Origin: Clostridia bacterium
GTDB taxonomy: Bacteria > Bacillota > Clostridia > Oscillospirales > Acutalibacteraceae
Direction: 5' to 3'
Assembly: GCA_017548045.1 (NCBI GenBank)
Contig: JAFYNR010000052.1
Span: 1-34,042 of the forward strand
DNA: 34,042 nt
Shown here: positions 30,814-34,042 of the stretch, piece by piece
Numbering within the stretch: the first letter of the stretch is position 1
Layout of the letters: every line of letters begins with the position of its first letter
Notes under the pieces: model-generated
Seen by the model: the letters and a program-made list of their open reading frames with translations, nothing else
Database searches by the model: none
What the model was told of the DNA's origin: nothing
Translations under genes and position numbers: made by a program

Positions 30814-30850
30814 CAAAAAAATAATCCCTTATCGCATAGGATAAGGGATT
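30814..30850 (-). terminator. Hairpin with U tract between folC and spoIIAA
   Basis: Minus-strand AATCCCTTATC (30850-30840) pairs with GATAAGGGATT (30833-30823) around six bases, followed by ATTTTTTTGC. It follows the folC stop by about 34 bases and precedes the spoIIAA start by about 25. Confidence 0.85.
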
Positions 30851-30858
30851 GTAAATAA

Positions 30859-30890
30859 AATATTTGTTGAATAATATACTTTGTCAAAAA
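30859..30890 (-). promoter_or_regulatory. Possible spoIIA promoter and Spo0A box at the end of folC
   Basis: The minus strand has TTGACA (30882-30887), overlapping the folC stop codon, and AATATT 17 bases on (30859-30864). On the plus strand the same bases read TTTGTCAAAAA (30880-30890), which fits the Spo0A-box pattern TTTGTCRAAAA. No sigma-H promoter was recognised. Either reading is tentative. Confidence 0.35.
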
Positions 30891-32161
30891 TTAAGCAGGC
30901 AATCTCTGATTTCACCCGCAAGGTAGAACGAGCCGCACACGATAAGAACGTCATCGGTCTGCATAATATTCCTTGCCGCCGCAACCGCCTTGACGGGGTC
31001 TGCAACGGAATAGCAGTTATCGCAATATGCCTTTGCACTTTCGCAAAGCTCATCACTGCTCAAAGCTCTGGGAACGTCAGCCCTTGCGGCAATGAACGTC
31101 TGTGCAAGGGGTGCAACCGTTTTCAGGTAGGAATCATAATCTTTATCAGCCATCATGGAGCTGAGCATAATTATCCTTTTGCCCGTAAGGTGCTTCTTTA
31201 TGAAAGTGCAAAGAGCATTTGCACAACCCTCGTTGTGGCCGCCGTCGAGAATAATAACAGGCTTCTTTTTTATCAGCTCCGTGCGTGCAGGCATAACGGA
31301 TTTTTCAATACCCGTGATAATCGCATCATCAGATATTTCAATCGCAAGCCTTGAAAGCGAGCGAACCGCCTCAACAGCCGTGCAGGCATTGTAAATCATA
31401 TGCTCGCCTGCAAGCGGAAGAAGGAATTCCAAACCGTCATAAACAGCATAGGTACCTTCAAGCCGTTCTTCTTTCACGGTGAGTTTGCTTAAATCGGGAA
31501 CACGGAGCTCGTTGAGCTTGTTTTTGCAGGTTTCACGGATAACCGCCATCGCCTTTTCGTCCTGAAAAGGATACGCAACGGTTTCTGCTCCGAATTTGAT
31601 TATGCCGCATTTTTCTGCGGCAATTTTCTCAATGGTATCACCGAGTATTGCCGTATGGTCGAAGGATATGCTTGTTATGACGCTTACATAAGGCGCAACT
31701 ACAACGTTGGTTGAATCAAGCCTGCCGCCCAGACCCACCTCAAGCACAACAAAATCGCAGTTTTTCTTCTTGAAATAAAGAAAAGCCGCCGCAGTTACCG
31801 CTTCAAATTCCGTAGGCTGAATATCCTGCAAGGCAAGTTTATCTATGGCTTCTTTTACCGTTTCAACGCACTCGGCAAGCTCATTTTTCTCAATCATATT
31901 GCCGTTATACTGTATTCTCTCGCGGAAGTCGGTAACGTAGGGCGAAATAAACAAACCCGTATTATAGCCGCTCTGACGGAGAATATTTGAAATGATTGTT
32001 GAGGTTGATCCTTTTCCGTTTGTGCCTGCAACGTGGATTATTTTAAGCTTTTCCTGAGGATTGCCAAGCTCCGCACAAAGTGCACGAATACGCTCCATAC
32101 CGGGCTTTATACCGAATTTTTCGAGAGAGTGAATATATTCTATGGCTTCGTTGCAATTCAT
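30884..32161 (-). CDS. folC: Folylpolyglutamate synthase / dihydrofolate synthase
   Basis: FolC adds glutamate to (dihydro)folates in the cytosol. This is a Mur-ligase-type enzyme of 425 residues. The ATP loop is HVAGTNGKGSTST (about residues 43-55), followed by LFISPYVTDFRERI, the catalytic VLEVGLGGRLDSTN (about 139-152) and SISFDHTAILGDTIEKIA. The C-terminal domain has ILDGGHNEGC. AGGTG precedes the ATG at 32161. It follows valS by about 50 bases, in the valS-folC order common in Firmicutes. The stop codon lies inside a TTGACA sequence discussed with spoIIA. Confidence 0.96.
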   Translation of the reverse strand: MNCNEAIEYIHSLEKFGIKPGMERIRALCAELGNPQEKLKIIHVAGTNGKGSTSTIISNILRQSGYNTGLFISPYVTDFRERIQYNGNMIEKNELAECVETVKEAIDKLALQDIQPTEFEAVTAAAFLYFKKKNCDFVVLEVGLGGRLDSTNVVVAPYVSVITSISFDHTAILGDTIEKIAAEKCGIIKFGAETVAYPFQDEKAMAVIRETCKNKLNELRVPDLSKLTVKEERLEGTYAVYDGLEFLLPLAGEHMIYNACTAVEAVRSLSRLAIEISDDAIITGIEKSVMPARTELIKKKPVIILDGGHNEGCANALCTFIKKHLTGKRIIMLSSMMADKDYDSYLKTVAPLAQTFIAARADVPRALSSDELCESAKAYCDNCYSVADPVKAVAAARNIMQTDDVLIVCGSFYLAGEIRDCLLNF

Positions 32162-32178
32162 AGTTACACCTGCTTTTT

Positions 32179-32203
32179 GAGCCCGAGGGCAAGCCTCGGG
32201 CTC
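32179..32203 (-). repeat. Hairpin between valS and folC without U tract
   Basis: GAGCCCGAGG (32179-32188) pairs with CCTCGGGCTC (32194-32203), a perfect 10-bp GC-rich stem with loop GCAAG. In the direction of transcription it is followed by AAAAAG, not U residues, so it should not be an efficient intrinsic terminator. It may be a processing or mRNA-stability element. Confidence 0.6.
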
Positions 32204-32212
32204 TGAGTAATT

Positions 32213-34042
32213 TTAACCTAACTTTGCAATGCTTTCTTTAAGCATCGCAATTTTTTCTGCATACTTTGCAGCGGCTTCACGCTGTGCCGCAACAACGTTT
32301 GCGGGAGCCTTCGCAACAAAGTTTTCATTTGAAAGCTTGTTGTTTACAAAATCAAGGTCCTTCTGCACTGCTTCGAGTTCCTTGTTGAGTCGTGCCTTTT
32401 CAGCCTCAAAATCAACAAGCTCACCCATAGGAATGTAAATCTTTGCATCCTGAGTAACGATACATACTGCACCGTCAAGCTCGAAGCTGTCTGCAACCTC
32501 AACCTCTGATGCGCTTGCAAGCCTCTGCATAAACACGCCGCCGAATTCAAACGTTGACGTATATGAAGTTGCAATATAAACCTTTGCCTTCTTTGAAGGA
32601 GGAACGTTCATTTCTGCTCTGCGATTACGGATTGCACGAATTGCAGTCATAATTTTTTCCATTGCCGCTTCTTCTGCGGAGAATGAAAGAGCTTCGTCAA
32701 ATTCGGGCCAGGCGGAAATCATAATTGATTCGCCGTCGTGAGGAATTGTCTGCCAGATTTCTTCGGTGATGAAGGGCATAAAGGGATGAAGAAGCTTAAG
32801 AATTTTATCCATAACCCATACAAGAACCTGCTTTGCGGTCTGTGCTTCATCTCCGCCCTTCTGAAGACGGATTTTTGCAATTTCGATATACCAGTCGCAG
32901 AATACGTCCCAGATGAAATCATAGAGCTTTGCAATGGCAATACCAAGCTCGAACTTATCAAGATTGTCGGTAACGTCCTTTGCAAGCTTGTTGACAAGGC
33001 TTACAATCCACTTATCTTCAAGAGCAAGCGTCTCGGGAAGCTGACAGGGAATTTCGTCATCGCCGATGTTCATAAGAATGAATCTTGATGCGTTCCACAG
33101 CTTATTTGCGAAGTTACGGCTTGCACTTACCTTTTCATCCGAGAATCTCATATCGTTACCGGGGCTGTTACCGGTTGCAAGAGTAAGTCTGAGCGCATCC
33201 GCACCGTAAGTATCAATAATCTCAAGAGGGTCAATACCGTTGCCGAGTGACTTTGACATCTTTCTGCCCTGAGCATCTCTGACAAGGCCGTGGATAAGAA
33301 CGGTATCAAAAGGAACCTGACCCGTATACTCAAGCGCCGAGAAAATCATACGGCTTACCCAGAAACCGATGATATCGTAGCCTGTAACGAGTGTGCTTGT
33401 GGGGTAATAATGCTTCAGGTCGCTTGTTTCATCGGGCCAGCCGAGAGTTGAGAAGGGCCAGAGTGCCGATGAGAACCAGGTATCCAGCGTATCGCTGTCC
33501 TGCTCAACATTCTTGCTTGAGCAGTGAGGACAGGTATCGATATCGGTTTTTGAAACCATTGTTGCACCGCAGTCTGCACAATACCAGGCAGGAATACGGT
33601 GACCCCACCAAAGCTGACGTGAAATACACCAGTCACGGGTGCCGCGCATCCAGTTCATATAGTTCTTTGTGAATCTTTCGGGCACAAAAACGGTTTCGCC
33701 CTTTTCAACAGCTTCAATAGCAGGCTTAGCAAGGGGTTCCATACGTACAAACCACTGTTTTGAAACCATAGGTTCAATAGTAGTGTGACAACGGTAGCAG
33801 GTGCCTACTTCATGAGCACGGGGCTCGATTTCTTTGATATATCCGCCTGCTTCAAGGTCAGCAAGGATAGCCTTTCTTGCATCCATTGTTGACATACCGG
33901 CATACTTACCGCAATCAAGAACCTCAGGTTCATCTGCGGTTGCCTTGCCGCTTGCAACAAGCTCATCATACTTTGCCTTATCAGCCGCACCGGTCATAAA
34001 GCCGTCGTATGTGAAAGTTCTGACCATAGGAAGATTATGACG
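32213..34042 (-). CDS. valS: Valyl-tRNA synthetase, 3' part (cut by the right window edge)
   Basis: This class I synthetase charges tRNA-Val. The frame is open to the last base; the N-terminal part with the HIGH motif is outside. Present are the end of the editing domain, TRDWCISRQLWWGHRIPAWYC, a Cys-rich zinc segment (CADCGATMV...CPHCSSKN), VTGYDIIGFWVSRM, the KMSKS loop (GRKMSKSLGNGIDP), the anticodon-binding helices (VNKLAKDVTDNLDKFE) and the C-terminal coiled coil specific for ValRS (EKARLNKELEAVQKDLDFV...). Nothing suggests damage. folC follows downstream. Confidence 0.97.
   Translation of the reverse strand, partial: RHNLPMVRTFTYDGFMTGAADKAKYDELVASGKATADEPEVLDCGKYAGMSTMDARKAILADLEAGGYIKEIEPRAHEVGTCYRCHTTIEPMVSKQWFVRMEPLAKPAIEAVEKGETVFVPERFTKNYMNWMRGTRDWCISRQLWWGHRIPAWYCADCGATMVSKTDIDTCPHCSSKNVEQDSDTLDTWFSSALWPFSTLGWPDETSDLKHYYPTSTLVTGYDIIGFWVSRMIFSALEYTGQVPFDTVLIHGLVRDAQGRKMSKSLGNGIDPLEIIDTYGADALRLTLATGNSPGNDMRFSDEKVSASRNFANKLWNASRFILMNIGDDEIPCQLPETLALEDKWIVSLVNKLAKDVTDNLDKFELGIAIAKLYDFIWDVFCDWYIEIAKIRLQKGGDEAQTAKQVLVWVMDKILKLLHPFMPFITEEIWQTIPHDGESIMISAWPEFDEALSFSAEEAAMEKIMTAIRAIRNRRAEMNVPPSKKAKVYIATSYTSTFEFGGVFMQRLASASEVEVADSFELDGAVCIVTQDAKIYIPMGELVDFEAEKARLNKELEAVQKDLDFVNNKLSNENFVAKAPANVVAAQREAAAKYAEKIAMLKESIAKLG

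Noticed and set aside
32179-32203. Intrinsic terminator of valS
   Set aside because: The stem is strong but is followed by A residues in the direction of transcription.

Overview
The window reads as ordinary chromosome of an anaerobic, endospore-forming Clostridia bacterium, probably an Oscillospirales/Ruminococcaceae-type gut organism. This rests on spoIIR, a complete spoIIA operon (spoIIAA-spoIIAB-sigF), a SipL-like SPOCS/LysM spore-coat protein, strong AGGAGG-type ribosome binding sites, sigma-A promoters of TTGACA/TATAAT type and moderate GC. No species is assigned. I see no phage, insertion sequence, CRISPR array or tRNA.

Left part (1-9.1 kb). A strong promoter at the left edge points off the window and has the look of an rRNA operon leader. 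Next, on the minus strand, lie recD2-comFC-mreB-spoIIR, preceded by the RNase P RNA gene rnpB, which has its own promoter. An LCP-family cell-wall ligase diverges from rnpB and converges on an Lrp/AsnC regulator across a hairpin. A GNAT acetyltransferase then meets, with overlapping stop codons, a minus-strand group of yajC, a TIGR04086-type membrane protein and a lipoprotein.

Middle (9.1-17.4 kb). queA-tgt (queuosine tRNA modification) is divergent from asd-dapA-dapB-ACT, a lysine/diaminopimelate operon. That operon ends in a free-standing protein equivalent to the regulatory domain of aspartokinase. DapA/DapB also make the precursor of spore dipicolinate. Behind it is a 45-residue small ORF with its own promoter and near-perfect SD, then thioredoxin and the SipL-like protein, and divergently a PC4/YdbC-type ssDNA-binding protein.

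Accessory carbon-metabolism part (17.4-29.3 kb). A GPH-family sugar symporter and a Gfo/Idh/MocA oxidoreductase form one plus-strand pair. A minus-strand run holds a family 5 substrate-binding lipoprotein (no permease nearby), a GH27 alpha-galactosidase-like enzyme with an inserted domain, a BNR/Asp-box sialidase-like protein and an SPFH/zinc-ribbon protein. Upstream are a large NAD-dependent epimerase-like protein with a Cys/His tail and a DHDPS-superfamily aldolase that lacks the DHDPS substrate-binding residues.

Right part (29.4-34.0 kb). The spoIIA operon, folC, and the 3' part of valS, which is cut by the right edge.

The most interesting points are the 45-aa small protein (reminiscent of beta-type phenol-soluble modulins), the stand-alone aspartokinase regulatory subunit, the recurring hairpins placed on the translation-start region of downstream genes (TIGR04086 gene, trx, spoIIR, spoIIAA, GPH transporter, aldolase), and the unusual SBP-GH27-BNR-SPFH gene set.
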